Positions 26,061 through 33,903 of a DNA stretch of 64,000 nt are shown here, piece by piece. Below the pieces are notes generated by a model. It saw only the letters and a list, made by a program, of their open reading frames with translations, had not been told where the DNA came from and did not search any database. How positions within the stretch are numbered: position 1 is the stretch's first letter; the number at the start of each line of letters is the position of its first letter. Source of the stretch: Actinacidiphila acididurans (GTDB lineage Bacteria > Actinomycetota > Actinomycetes > Streptomycetales > Streptomycetaceae). Location of the stretch: the NCBI RefSeq assembly GCF_016918855.1, contig NZ_JADKYB010000002.1:248001-312000 (forward strand). Direction: 5' to 3'. Both the position numbers and the translations under genes were made by a program.

Positions 26061-26984
26061 ATGACCAAGTCGATCGCCTTCAGCGAATACGGTTCCGTCG
26101 ACGTCCTGCAACTGCAGGACACGCCGCCGCCCGAGCCCGGCCCGGGGCAGGTACGGATCGCGGTGCGGGCCTCCGGGGTCAACTCGCTGGACACCAAGAT
26201 CAGGTCGGGGGTGATGCGGCAGGCGTTCCCCGTCACCCTGCCGCACATTCCCGGCACGGAGGCGGCCGGCGTGATCGACGCGCTGGGCGAGGGCGTCACC
26301 GGACTGACCACCGGCGAACCGGTCTTCGGCCCCACCCTCACCGGCTCCTACGCCCAGCAGGCGCTGCTCTCCGCGGAGCTGGCCACGATCATCCCGGACC
26401 CGCTCGGCTTCGAGCAGGCCGCGGCGCTGACGGTCGCGGCCGAGACCTCGTACCGCACCCTGGAACTGCTCGCGCTGCGCCCCGGCGAGACCCTGCTGAT
26501 CCACGCGGCGGCTGGCGGCGTCGGCTCGATCGGCGGCCAGATCGCGATCGCCCGCGGCATCACGGTGATCGGCACCGCGAGCGAGGCCAACCACGACTAC
26601 CTGCGCTCGCTCGGGGTGATCCCGGTGACGTACGGCGACGGGCTGGCCGAACGGGTGCGGGCGGTCGCCCCGGGCGGGATCGACGCCGTCCTGGACGCCT
26701 CCGGGCGCGGCGTGGTCGGCGTCTCCGTCGAACTGACCGGCGACCCGGACCGGGTGGTGACCATCGCCGACAACGCGGGCGCGGCCGAGTACGGGGTGCG
26801 CTTCAGCGGGGCCGCCCCGGGCGCGACCCGCCATGTGCCGGCCCTGGAGGAGGCGCTCGCGCTGTTCGCCGCCGGCAAGCTCAAGATCACGATTCAGCGG
26901 GCCTACCCGCTGGAGCAGGCCGCGCAGGCGCAACGGGAGATCGAGGCGGGGCACGTGACCGGGAAGATCGTGCTGACGGTCTGA
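26061..26984 (+). CDS. NADPH:quinone oxidoreductase-like zinc-free MDR dehydrogenase
   Basis: The 307-residue protein has the MDR fold: N-terminal GroES-like part (GVNSLDTKIRSG, IPGTEAAGVI) and a nucleotide-binding domain with HAAAGGVGSIGGQIA. It lacks the structural zinc cysteines, as in quinone oxidoreductases and zeta-crystallins. It would reduce quinones or alkenals with NADPH; the true substrate is unknown. Either ATG at 26061 or an in-frame GTG at 26052 is possible; neither fits the GAGGA site perfectly. It is monocistronic, between an upstream hairpin-rich region and a downstream bidirectional terminator. Confidence 0.88.
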   Translation: MTKSIAFSEYGSVDVLQLQDTPPPEPGPGQVRIAVRASGVNSLDTKIRSGVMRQAFPVTLPHIPGTEAAGVIDALGEGVTGLTTGEPVFGPTLTGSYAQQALLSAELATIIPDPLGFEQAAALTVAAETSYRTLELLALRPGETLLIHAAAGGVGSIGGQIAIARGITVIGTASEANHDYLRSLGVIPVTYGDGLAERVRAVAPGGIDAVLDASGRGVVGVSVELTGDPDRVVTIADNAGAAEYGVRFSGAAPGATRHVPALEEALALFAAGKLKITIQRAYPLEQAAQAQREIEAGHVTGKIVLTV

Positions 26985-27000
26985 TGGCGTACACGACGAA

Positions 27001-27028
27001 CGGGCCGGACTCCGAGGAGCCCGGCCCG
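27001..27028. terminator. bidirectional terminator, oxidoreductase / GH16 glucanase
   Basis: CGGGCCGGACTCC and GGAGCCCGGCCCG form a 13 bp stem with one mismatch and a GA loop, between convergent genes, with CTTTCG on the plus-strand side. Confidence 0.75.
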
Positions 27029-27060
27029 CCCTTTCGTCCGTGTGCCGCGGTCAGTTGCCG

Positions 27061-28506
27061 TCAGCTGCCGAGGACCTGGAACTCCCACAGGGAGTAACCG
27101 TATTGAGTGGCGCGCTGGGTGCCGTACACCCGCACGTACCGCCCGGAGCCGGAGACGTTGAGCGTCTGGTTGCCGCCGGTGCCGGTGGTCGTGGAATAGA
27201 TCGTGGTCCAGTTGGTGCCGTCGTTCGAGGTCTGGATCTGGAACGCCTTGGCGTACGCGGCCTCCCAGTTGAGGTTCACCTGGGAGATCGTGTGGGTGGC
27301 GCCGAGGTCCACCTGGAGCCACTGCGGGTCGCTGAAGGCGCTGGACCAGCGGGTGCCGGTGTTGCCGTCCACCGCGGCCGAGGCCGGGGTGCCGGCGTTC
27401 TCGGTCGAGGAGGCGGTGGCCGACTTGCCCTGGGAGAGCAGGTTGCCGGTGCCGCCGGTGCTGCCCGGCGCCTTGTTGTAGACGGCCACGTAGTCGATGT
27501 TCATCTGGCCGCCGGAGGCCGTGGCGGAGTTGGGCCCGCCGCCGAAGGCGTCCGGGAAGCCGCCGCCCATGGCCAGGTCGTAGATGATGAAGAACGGGTG
27601 GTCGACCGCGTTCGCCCAGGTGGTGGCGTCCACCTGGGTGGACTTGACGGTGAAGTAGTTGTTCCCGTCGAGGTACCAGCGGATCTGCTCCGGCGAGACC
27701 GAGCGGTCGATCTGCACGGCGTAGGTGTGGTACGCGGTCTGGCAGCCGGAGCAGGCCCGCTCACCGCTGCCGATGCCGGTCGACTCGTTGCACGGGCCGC
27801 CCGGGTTGGTGCCGCAGTGCAGCGTGCCGAAGACCGAGCTGCGGGAGTTGATGTCCTCCAGGATGTCGACCTCGCCCGAGGTCGGCCACGAGGTGCCGGA
27901 GCGCAGGGTGGAGCCCAGCATCCAGAACGCCGGCCAGTATCCGGCGCCGTTGGCCGTGGTGAGGTTGGGCTGCTGGATCGAGGACTGCATCATGACGACG
28001 CCGCCGGGGGGCGCCCCGAAGGTGGCCGCCTGGGTCTCGATCCGCCCCGACGTCCAGCCGGAGCGCGGGTCGGTGCCGCTGTGCAGGGCCTTGAGCACCA
28101 GGTGGCCGTTGCCGTCCTGGTACACGTTGGACGTGCTGTTGGTCATGGTCTCGATCTCACCGGTGCCGAAGCTGCTGCCCGGGCCGGTGTCGTACTTCCA
28201 GTTCCCGGTGTTGACACCGGTGTTGGCGCCACCGCTGAAGTCGTCGCTCCAGGTGGTGGTGAAGCCGGCCGGGGCCGCGGGCACGGCGTTGGGGGCCGCC
28301 GCGGCCTTGGCCGCCGTGTGGGCCTGGGGTGCGGCCTTGGCTGCCACGGGGGTGGCCGCGCCGCCCGGTGCCGCGGCCACGGTGAGCCCGGCCAGGCTCA
28401 GCGCGGCCACCGCGACGGCCGCGAGCGGCATCCTCAGCCGCGAACGCCGCCGGCGGTGCGTTTGGCGCTCTTCCCGTGCGTGATGCTCTGCCTGTCCACT
28501 GGACAT
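27061..28506 (-). CDS. secreted GH16 beta-glucanase with C-terminal F5/8-type (CBM32-like) domain
   Basis: The 481-residue protein has a signal region with a long basic N part (RRRRSRLRMPLAAVAVAALSL), a GH16 catalytic domain (about 80-335) and a discoidin-like carbohydrate-binding domain (about 350-481, WLQVDLGATHTISQVNL). The GH16 catalytic motif EVDILE is at residues 212-217, in the form typical of beta-1,3-glucanases (laminarinases). It probably hydrolyses beta-1,3-glucan of fungal walls or plants outside the cell. The ATG at 28506 follows GGAG by eight bases. Two LacI-type operator palindromes lie upstream, so it is probably repressed until an oligosaccharide inducer appears. Confidence 0.93.
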   Translation of the reverse strand: MSSGQAEHHAREERQTHRRRRSRLRMPLAAVAVAALSLAGLTVAAAPGGAATPVAAKAAPQAHTAAKAAAAPNAVPAAPAGFTTTWSDDFSGGANTGVNTGNWKYDTGPGSSFGTGEIETMTNSTSNVYQDGNGHLVLKALHSGTDPRSGWTSGRIETQAATFGAPPGGVVMMQSSIQQPNLTTANGAGYWPAFWMLGSTLRSGTSWPTSGEVDILEDINSRSSVFGTLHCGTNPGGPCNESTGIGSGERACSGCQTAYHTYAVQIDRSVSPEQIRWYLDGNNYFTVKSTQVDATTWANAVDHPFFIIYDLAMGGGFPDAFGGGPNSATASGGQMNIDYVAVYNKAPGSTGGTGNLLSQGKSATASSTENAGTPASAAVDGNTGTRWSSAFSDPQWLQVDLGATHTISQVNLNWEAAYAKAFQIQTSNDGTNWTTIYSTTTGTGGNQTLNVSGSGRYVRVYGTQRATQYGYSLWEFQVLGS

Positions 28507-28575
28507 GCGGGTTTCTCCTGTCCCGTACGAGCCCGAATGTGGGGGGTGGGCGCCCTTGGGGGGAGCCGACTTTCG

Positions 28576-28589
28576 TGAAAGCGCTCCCA
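28576..28589 (-). promoter_or_regulatory. CebR/LacI-type operator, site 1 (upstream of GH16)
   Basis: TGAAAGCGCTCCCA matches, by memory, 12 of 14 positions of the CebR operator TGGGAGCGCTCCCA used by streptomycete cellulose-utilisation regulators. It lies 70 bp upstream of the glucanase start. The regulator is inferred; other LacI-family repressors share the AGCGCT centre. Confidence 0.65.
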
Positions 28590-28665
28590 TGCCACGTCGG
28601 CCGGCCGCCCCGTAAGCGTTTCCGGCTCCCGCGCCCGGATGCCCCGGTCCCGCCCGGCCCATCCG

Positions 28666-28679
28666 TGAGAGCGCTCTCT
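28666..28679 (-). promoter_or_regulatory. LacI-type operator, site 2 (upstream of GH16)
   Basis: TGAGAGCGCTCTCT contains the perfect palindrome GAGAGCGCTCTC (28667-28678). Centred about 90 bp from site 1, the pair could allow looping by a tetrameric repressor. A weaker AAGCGTTTCC lies between them at about 28613. Confidence 0.65.
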
Positions 28680-28804
28680 GAGTCACGCAGTTGTCTATAG
28701 CCCCACCCGTCACGGGTCAACCCCTCCCACAGAATCCCTCCGGGGCTGGCGGGAGTTGGAGTAGCCCGAGCGGGCCGGGGGAAGGGTGAGGATTTGCCCT
28801 GCGG

Positions 28805-29362
28805 TCAGTCCTGTACGTGGAGGTCGAGGACCATCGCGTCGTAGACGGGCGCGTCGGGGAAGGGCTGGGAGGTTGCGACGGCGCGGTAGCCCCAGCGTTC
28901 GTAGGTGGCGCGGACTCGGGGGTGGGCGCGTTCGACCAGGAGGGAGGCGCGGGATTCGGGGCGATGACGCATGAGTTCGTCGTGGATCGTGCGGGCGATG
29001 CGGGTGCCGCGCCAGGGTATGCGGACCATGATCTCGCACAGGCCGAACATGTCATCGCCGACGCCGTAGTCGTAGACGCGGGGGCTGACGACATCGGACA
29101 CTTGGCGCCATTGGTCTTCGGAGTCGGGCCTGCCGTAGGCATAGCCGACGATCTCGCCGCCGATCTCGCCCACCGTGCCGGCCCAGCCCGTGCGGCGGGC
29201 GTGACCGTCGAGCCGGGCGGTGAAGCGCGGCAGCGAGAAGAAGGGATCGGCCTCCGCCTCCCGCGCGTACACCTCGGCGTATACGTCGATGAGTTGCTGC
29301 CGGACGCGCGGGAAGTCGGCCTGCGCGTAGTGGGTGACAGTCAGGAGCTGGGGCGCGTTCAC
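28805..29362 (-). CDS. GNAT-family N-acetyltransferase
   Basis: A 185-residue protein with an acetyl-CoA site of GNAT type (VRIPWRGTRIARTIHDELM, matching the Q/R-x-x-G-x-G/A loop) and a final strand YERWGYRAVATSQPF. The substrate is unknown. The GTG at 29362 overlaps the TGA of the XRE-TPR regulator gene (GTGA), so the two are translationally coupled. This couples it to the regulator of a divergent cassette containing a radical SAM enzyme; it may modify a product, protein or antibiotic of that cassette, but this is inference. Confidence 0.82.
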   Translation of the reverse strand: MNAPQLLTVTHYAQADFPRVRQQLIDVYAEVYAREAEADPFFSLPRFTARLDGHARRTGWAGTVGEIGGEIVGYAYGRPDSEDQWRQVSDVVSPRVYDYGVGDDMFGLCEIMVRIPWRGTRIARTIHDELMRHRPESRASLLVERAHPRVRATYERWGYRAVATSQPFPDAPVYDAMVLDLHVQD

Positions 29363-30621
29363 CGGCCCACCGCCCGGTACCGCTCGGCGAAGTCCCGGCC
29401 GGCCGAAGCCGGACCGTGGTGCTGTACGGCCTCGGCGAAGTCGGCCAAGTGCACCGCCCAGCGTGGGCTCTTGACGCTCGGCAGAAGGTCGAGCGCCCGC
29501 TCTCCTGCCTGGAGCGCTTCCTCGGCGCGGCCGGCGGCAAGGCTGTTGCGGGCGAGCGAGACCTGCATGGCGAAGCCGTTGCGGCTGAAGCCCTGCGGCA
29601 GCAGGGCAAGCGCGTCGACGTCACGGCTGGCGGCATCCTGGTAACGGCCGAGGTTGTAGTCGCACATAGCGGCTAGGCCGGCCACTTCGGCGGGGCCGCA
29701 GAATGCGAGCCATGGTGCTGGCGTATCCGAGGCGCGGTCGAGGGCTTGCTCCGCACGGTGCAGGGACTGGCCGGTGCGGGCGCTTTCACCGGTGAGCGAC
29801 TGGCCGAGGGCGACGCGGGTGTGCAGGAGCGCCGACAGCCGTGCGTCACGCCGCGTGCGGGTGCGGTCCAGGGCCACGCGGGCCATGGCCACCGCCTCGC
29901 CACCGTGGCCGAGATCGCATGCCTGACGGGCCATGCAGCACCAGATGCGGGCCTGGAGCATCACGTCGCCGGCGAGGGTGGCGTACCGGAGGCCGAGGTC
30001 CCAGTAGCGCCGGGCGTCCTCGTGACGGCCCGCGTCGTAGGCGAACCAGCCGGTGGAGGCGGCCAGTTCTCCCAGTGCATGGTGCAGGCGGTTCTGGACG
30101 GTGCCTCCGTACGTGCAGGTGCGCGCTGCTTGCTCGACGTGCTGGATGTAGGCAGTGGCCACGGTGACGACTTGGGCCCCGCCGTGCTGGAAGTCGAGGC
30201 CGTCCAGCCGGTTCGTTGCTGCCTGGATGGCGTCGACGTCCGCGTGCCCGAGCCTGCCCGAGGCCGGAAGCGAGGGAAGGGCGACCACCGCCCCCAGCCC
30301 GATGATGAAGTTGCGGCGTTGCACTGACGTTCCCTCCGACGAAGGACCTGTCGTCAGATTATTGCGCTGCCAACCAGGCGGAGCCATGAAGCCGAGCTCC
30401 TCGGCGGGCAGTCCGAAGACGGCTTCCAGCAGTTCACGGTGCCTGTCCCAGGGCCATGACACCTCTCCCGACACCCACCGTCCCACGTGTCTGGGCGAGA
30501 CCTTGACGGGGTCGCGGCCGAGCACGAGGGCCATGTCGCACAGATCCTCGGCAAGCCCCTCGAACGTCAGATGCCTTTGGGCCATGAGATCCCGAAGCAC
30601 CTCGTTGCGCTTCCTGTCCAT
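29359..30621 (-). CDS. XRE-family regulator with C-terminal TPR-like repeats
   Basis: The 420-residue protein has an N-terminal helix-turn-helix (residues 1-80, RHVGRWVSGEVSWPWDRHRE) and a long helical region (about 130-420) with TPR-like repeats (DARRYWDLGLRYATLAGD, EALQAGERALDLLPSV). A hydrophobic stretch near 105-125 (RRNFIIGLGAVVALPSLPAS) looks like a Tat-like or structural helix conserved in these streptomycete regulators. Such proteins often sense peptides or small ligands by the TPR domain. It faces the GHKL-DUF6907-radical SAM-phosphotransferase genes across 190 bp containing an inverted repeat, so it probably controls both directions. Confidence 0.85.
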   Translation of the reverse strand: MDRKRNEVLRDLMAQRHLTFEGLAEDLCDMALVLGRDPVKVSPRHVGRWVSGEVSWPWDRHRELLEAVFGLPAEELGFMAPPGWQRNNLTTGPSSEGTSVQRRNFIIGLGAVVALPSLPASGRLGHADVDAIQAATNRLDGLDFQHGGAQVVTVATAYIQHVEQAARTCTYGGTVQNRLHHALGELAASTGWFAYDAGRHEDARRYWDLGLRYATLAGDVMLQARIWCCMARQACDLGHGGEAVAMARVALDRTRTRRDARLSALLHTRVALGQSLTGESARTGQSLHRAEQALDRASDTPAPWLAFCGPAEVAGLAAMCDYNLGRYQDAASRDVDALALLPQGFSRNGFAMQVSLARNSLAAGRAEEALQAGERALDLLPSVKSPRWAVHLADFAEAVQHHGPASAGRDFAERYRAVGR

Positions 30622-30812
30622 GCGATCACGGTAGCGGTGCGGACACTGAACGTCACGAAGAAAAAGTGTCCTGAATCTGCGCAGTAATGAGTAGTACGAC
30701 TGTCCTTGGGGTCGATTACGCAGGGCGAGAAGCTGTTCACAGAGTCGGGCCGTGGAGACCTCGTCGTAGCGGCTCGCCGTCCCCCTGCCGAGGCAGCGAA
30801 AGGTTCCGCGTC
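30622..30812. promoter_or_regulatory. divergent promoter region of the radical SAM cassette, with inverted repeat
   Basis: GGACACT (30641-30647) and AGTGTCC (30665-30671) are perfect inverted arms with 24 bp between equivalent positions, and both are followed by TGAA in one orientation. The segment between is A-rich (GAAGAAAAA). It lies just upstream of the XRE start, a good place for an autoregulatory operator. Regulator assignment is inference. Confidence 0.6.
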
Positions 30813-31385
30813 ATGTCCCGCACCACGCCCCCGCGTCGCGGTCCCGCCGAGCCCGGCGGTCCCATCAGTCCGTATGGTCCCGCCGGGTTCCGTGTCGAGG
30901 CCGAGGCCGAAGCGGTGCCCGAGGCACGGCGGCGGGTCGTCTCCGTCGTACGCGGCTGGGAACTGCCCCTGCCCGAGGGGACGTACGACGACCTGGAGTT
31001 GTTGGCCAGCGAATTGATCACCAACGCGGTCCGCTACTCGGGGGCCGCGTGCGCCGTGGCCGTGCGGTGGACGGGGGAGCGGGTCCGGGTCGAGGTCAGC
31101 GACACCATTCCTGTACGGCCCCGCCCCCGCCGGGCGGCGGTTGAAGCCGAGGGCGGGCGCGGCCTGTTCCTGGTCGAGTCGCTGTCCGCGGCCTGGGGCA
31201 CGACGCCCGATCCCGCGGGCAAGACCGTCTGGTTCGAGCTCGGGCCGCCCGAACCGCACGCTGCTCCGGGTCCGCGGCGTCTGGCCGACCAGATCCGTGC
31301 CGTCCTGCCGGTCGCCGATTCCGCCCCCCACCCCATGGCGCCGCGCCGCCTTCGGACTCACCGCGCACCTGTTCCGCAAGCCTGA
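30813..31385 (+). CDS. GHKL-type ATP-binding regulatory protein
   Basis: A 190-residue single-domain HATPase_c protein: N box ELITNAVRYSG near residues 67-77 and G2 box GGRGLFLVESL near 113-123. It is related to the GHKL protein at 24955 and to RsbW-like anti-sigma kinases. The ATG at 30813 follows GAAAGG by nine bases. It is the first gene of a plus-strand series with DUF6907, radical SAM and phosphotransferase genes. GHKL proteins next to XRE regulators are a frequent streptomycete arrangement involved in development or antibiotic control. The C-terminal 40 residues are Pro/Arg-rich and not conserved. Confidence 0.82.
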   Translation: MSRTTPPRRGPAEPGGPISPYGPAGFRVEAEAEAVPEARRRVVSVVRGWELPLPEGTYDDLELLASELITNAVRYSGAACAVAVRWTGERVRVEVSDTIPVRPRPRRAAVEAEGGRGLFLVESLSAAWGTTPDPAGKTVWFELGPPEPHAAPGPRRLADQIRAVLPVADSAPHPMAPRRLRTHRAPVPQA

Positions 31386-31418
31386 ACCCGCCCATTCCCG
31401 AGCTTGAAGGAGCCCGAC

Positions 31419-31907
31419 ATGCCGTCCCTCACCGTTGAGGTCGACCCCACGCTGCTGCAGCCCACCCCGTGGAGCGGCCAGGGAACGTGGACAATCACCA
31501 CCGACGCCGGGGACACGATCTCCGGCCATCTGCCCGCGTGGGCCGAGGAAGACCCCAGCGAGAACGGCGTCCCCGTCGACCAGCTCGCCTTACGTCTGGC
31601 CGGTGTCAGCCACCGCACCTTCTTCGAGGGCCAGATGATGCCCCTGGTCACTCCCGACCTGTCCGCCGAGGTGGAGGAGGACGCGGTCTTCGAGGGCAGC
31701 ATCGACTGCAACCCCTATGCCCCGGACATCACCTTGCGCCAGCCGCACGTCACCCTCCAGGTCACTGCCGGCCACTGGATCCGCGGCCTCGACCCCGAAG
31801 ACCTGACCCGTATCGCCGCTCAACTGCGTGCCCAGGCCGATCTCCTGGACCACGACATCCGCTCCGCCCTGATCGCCGCCCGCGACGACTGGGCCACCCG
31901 GGCATGA
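31419..31907 (+). CDS. DUF6907-type protein of unknown function
   Basis: A 162-residue acidic protein beginning MPSLTVEVDPTLLQPTPWSGQGTW, which I recognise as the streptomycete DUF6907 type; its function is unknown. Predicted beta-rich first half, a helical C-terminal part (DPEDLTRIAAQLRAQADLLDHDI). A TTA leucine codon at 31590-31592 suggests bldA dependence. The ATG at 31419 has an AAGGAG site six bases upstream. It lies 33 bp after the GHKL gene and 32 bp before the radical SAM gene, so co-transcription is likely. Confidence 0.7.
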   Translation: MPSLTVEVDPTLLQPTPWSGQGTWTITTDAGDTISGHLPAWAEEDPSENGVPVDQLALRLAGVSHRTFFEGQMMPLVTPDLSAEVEEDAVFEGSIDCNPYAPDITLRQPHVTLQVTAGHWIRGLDPEDLTRIAAQLRAQADLLDHDIRSALIAARDDWATRA

Positions 31908-31939
31908 CGAGTGCGACTCATCGATTGGAGGGAGCACAC

Positions 31940-32851
31940 GTGACGACCGCAGCATTATCGGCACGGAATATCGGTACGCGGCTGCTCTGGCTGGACCTGA
32001 CCCGGAGTTGCCAGCTTCACTGCGTGCACTGCTACAACGGTTCGGGGCCGCAGGGCGGCCACGGTGCCATGACCCGGGAGGATTGGCTCGACGTTCTGGA
32101 TCAGGCCGCCGGCCACGGCATCACGCACGTGCAATTCATCGGTGGCGAGCCGACCATGCACCCCGACTTCCCGGGACTGGCTGACCGTGCCCTGGACCTC
32201 GGCTTGGACGTCGAAGTATTCACCAACCTCGTCCACGTCTCCCGCGAGTGCTGGGAGCTGTTCCGGCGCGACGGCGTCAGCCTCGCTACGTCCTACTACT
32301 CCGACCAGGCCGCGGAGCACAACGCGATGACCCGTCGGCCGTCGCACGGCCGCACCCGGGCCAATATCGAGCAAGCCGTGTGCCTGGGCATTCCAGTGCG
32401 CGTGGGTATCGTCACCGGGAAAGGCGAGCAGCACGTCGGCGCGGCCCGGAGCGACCTGGAGGGCCTGGGCGTCACCCGGATCGGCGTGGATCACGTCCGC
32501 CCCTTCGGGAGGGGCGCGGGCGACCACGCGCCGGACATGTCGAAGCTTTGCGGCGATTGCGGGAACGGTAAAGCCGCCATCGGCCCGGACGGCACGGTGT
32601 CGCCCTGCGTTTTTTCGGGCTTCATGGACGTGGGCAACGTCCGGGCGGCGCCGCTGGCCGATATTCTCGGCGGCGTCGCCATGGCCGAAGCCAATGCGAC
32701 TGTCCGAAGCGCGATCCGGGCGGCCAGAGCCTGCATGCCCGACACCGCCCCATGCAGCCCGGACAATGCCCCTCCTCAGACGTGCGGGCCCGATGACAAC
32801 GCCGAGTGCAGCCCGGGAACCCCGCCGAGTACGTGCAATCCCAGGAGATGA
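31940..32851 (+). CDS. radical SAM enzyme with SPASM-like cysteines and Cys-X-Pro tail
   Basis: The 303-residue protein carries the [4Fe-4S]-SAM motif C24QLHCVHC31, the GGE-type segment FIGGEPTMHP (about 67-76), and C-terminal cysteines 204, 207 and 223 in a SPASM/twitch-like position (LCGDCGNGKAAIGPDGTVSPC). The last 40 residues are unusual: five Cys (265, 272, 282, 290, 299), each followed by any residue and then Pro. This could bind a cluster, or be a substrate-like tail. The GTG at 31940 has GGAGG eight bases upstream; codon 6 is TTA (31955-31957), making translation bldA-dependent. No separate precursor peptide gene is obvious nearby. Confidence 0.88.
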   Translation: MTTAALSARNIGTRLLWLDLTRSCQLHCVHCYNGSGPQGGHGAMTREDWLDVLDQAAGHGITHVQFIGGEPTMHPDFPGLADRALDLGLDVEVFTNLVHVSRECWELFRRDGVSLATSYYSDQAAEHNAMTRRPSHGRTRANIEQAVCLGIPVRVGIVTGKGEQHVGAARSDLEGLGVTRIGVDHVRPFGRGAGDHAPDMSKLCGDCGNGKAAIGPDGTVSPCVFSGFMDVGNVRAAPLADILGGVAMAEANATVRSAIRAARACMPDTAPCSPDNAPPQTCGPDDNAECSPGTPPSTCNPRR

Positions 32852-32858
32852 CCACCGG

Positions 32859-33653
32859 ATGACCCCCGACCCCGAGTTCCGGGCGCTGATCGAGCCGCAC
32901 ACGGGCATCGTCTCGGAGATCCGCCGCACCAAGTACGGGTTCAGCTCGGACCTGACGGCCGTCGTCGAGTGCGAAAAGGGACCTTTCTTCGTCAAGGCGA
33001 TGCACAACCGGCCCGGGGGCCGTCGCGACTCCATCACGCGGGAACGGCTCATCAATCCCTTTGTCCAGCCGATCTCCCCGGCCTTGCGATGGCACGCGCA
33101 GGACGAGCGGTGGATCGTCCTCGGATTTGAGGCCGTTGAGGGGCGGCCCTCGGACCTCGCGCCGGGCTCGCCTGATCTGCCGATCGTGGTCGAACTCGTC
33201 AACGCTCTTGGGGGGCTGCCCCTGCCAGCGGTGGCGGGTGACTGGCCCGAGACGCGGTGGGACCGGTTCGCACGCGACGCGGCGGAGGCCGAGCTGTTCC
33301 GCGGCGACACCCTCCTGCACACGGACATCAACCCGGACAACGTCCTCATCGGCGCCCGGAACGGCTGGCTGGTCGACTGGGCATGGCCCACTCGGGGCGC
33401 GGCCTTCATCGACCCCGCGACCCTGGTGTTCCAATTGGTGGCAGCCGGTCACAGTGCCGAGGCCGCCGAGGGCTGGGTTGCCGACTGCCCGGCCTGGAGG
33501 ACCGCGGACCCGAAGGCAATCGACGCGTACGCCGCCGCCAGCCTCCGGATGCAACAGCGGTTCGCCGAACGCCGGCCGGACGCCGAATGGCTCGGCGCGA
33601 TGGTGAAGGCCGCGCAGGAGTGGGTGACGCACCGCGGGGTGTCCGTTTCCTGA
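32859..33653 (+). CDS. APH-like phosphotransferase
   Basis: The 264-residue protein has an aminoglycoside phosphotransferase/choline-kinase fold: catalytic loop LLHTDINPDNVLIG (H-x-D-x4-N) and metal site WLVDWAWPTRG. The N-terminal lobe has VVECEKGPFFVKAMHN, with a likely ATP-binding Lys. The substrate is unknown; it may phosphorylate a small molecule or peptide made in the cassette. It begins 7 bp after the radical SAM stop, so they are almost surely co-transcribed. The AGGAG site is 11 bases away, a little long. Confidence 0.85.
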   Translation: MTPDPEFRALIEPHTGIVSEIRRTKYGFSSDLTAVVECEKGPFFVKAMHNRPGGRRDSITRERLINPFVQPISPALRWHAQDERWIVLGFEAVEGRPSDLAPGSPDLPIVVELVNALGGLPLPAVAGDWPETRWDRFARDAAEAELFRGDTLLHTDINPDNVLIGARNGWLVDWAWPTRGAAFIDPATLVFQLVAAGHSAEAAEGWVADCPAWRTADPKAIDAYAAASLRMQQRFAERRPDAEWLGAMVKAAQEWVTHRGVSVS

Positions 33654-33903
33654 TTCGGCACGCGAAAGGAAGCCGACCCTGGCGTATGGCACCGACCGGT
33701 GCGGGGAAACACGCCGCACCCCCGTACCGGTCGGGCCACGGGACGCGTCGGGCGCGCACACCGATGCGGAATGAAGCTCTGCCGGGTGGACACCGACCGG
33801 ATTCCTGAGGATTTCGTGGCCACCACCACTCTGGCCCTGCATGGCTATTTGACGGGCGCGCCGGAGTGGTGGAGCGGGGGTTCTGAACCGCCGCCACTGT
33901 CGA
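33654..33903. other. spacer between phosphotransferase and convergent hypothetical gene, with hairpin
   Basis: CCACCACTC (33823-33831) and GAGTGGTGG (33864-33872) form a perfect 9 bp stem, extended by GGC/GCC beyond one mismatch. The hairpin lies between convergent genes and is the probable transcription end of the radical SAM cassette. No coding sequence is convincing in the remainder. Confidence 0.6.

Noticed and set aside
33864..33903. tRNA-like 3' half (GGTTCTGAACC-type sequence)
   Set aside because: No cloverleaf can be formed with the sequence on either side, and the T-loop consensus is missing.
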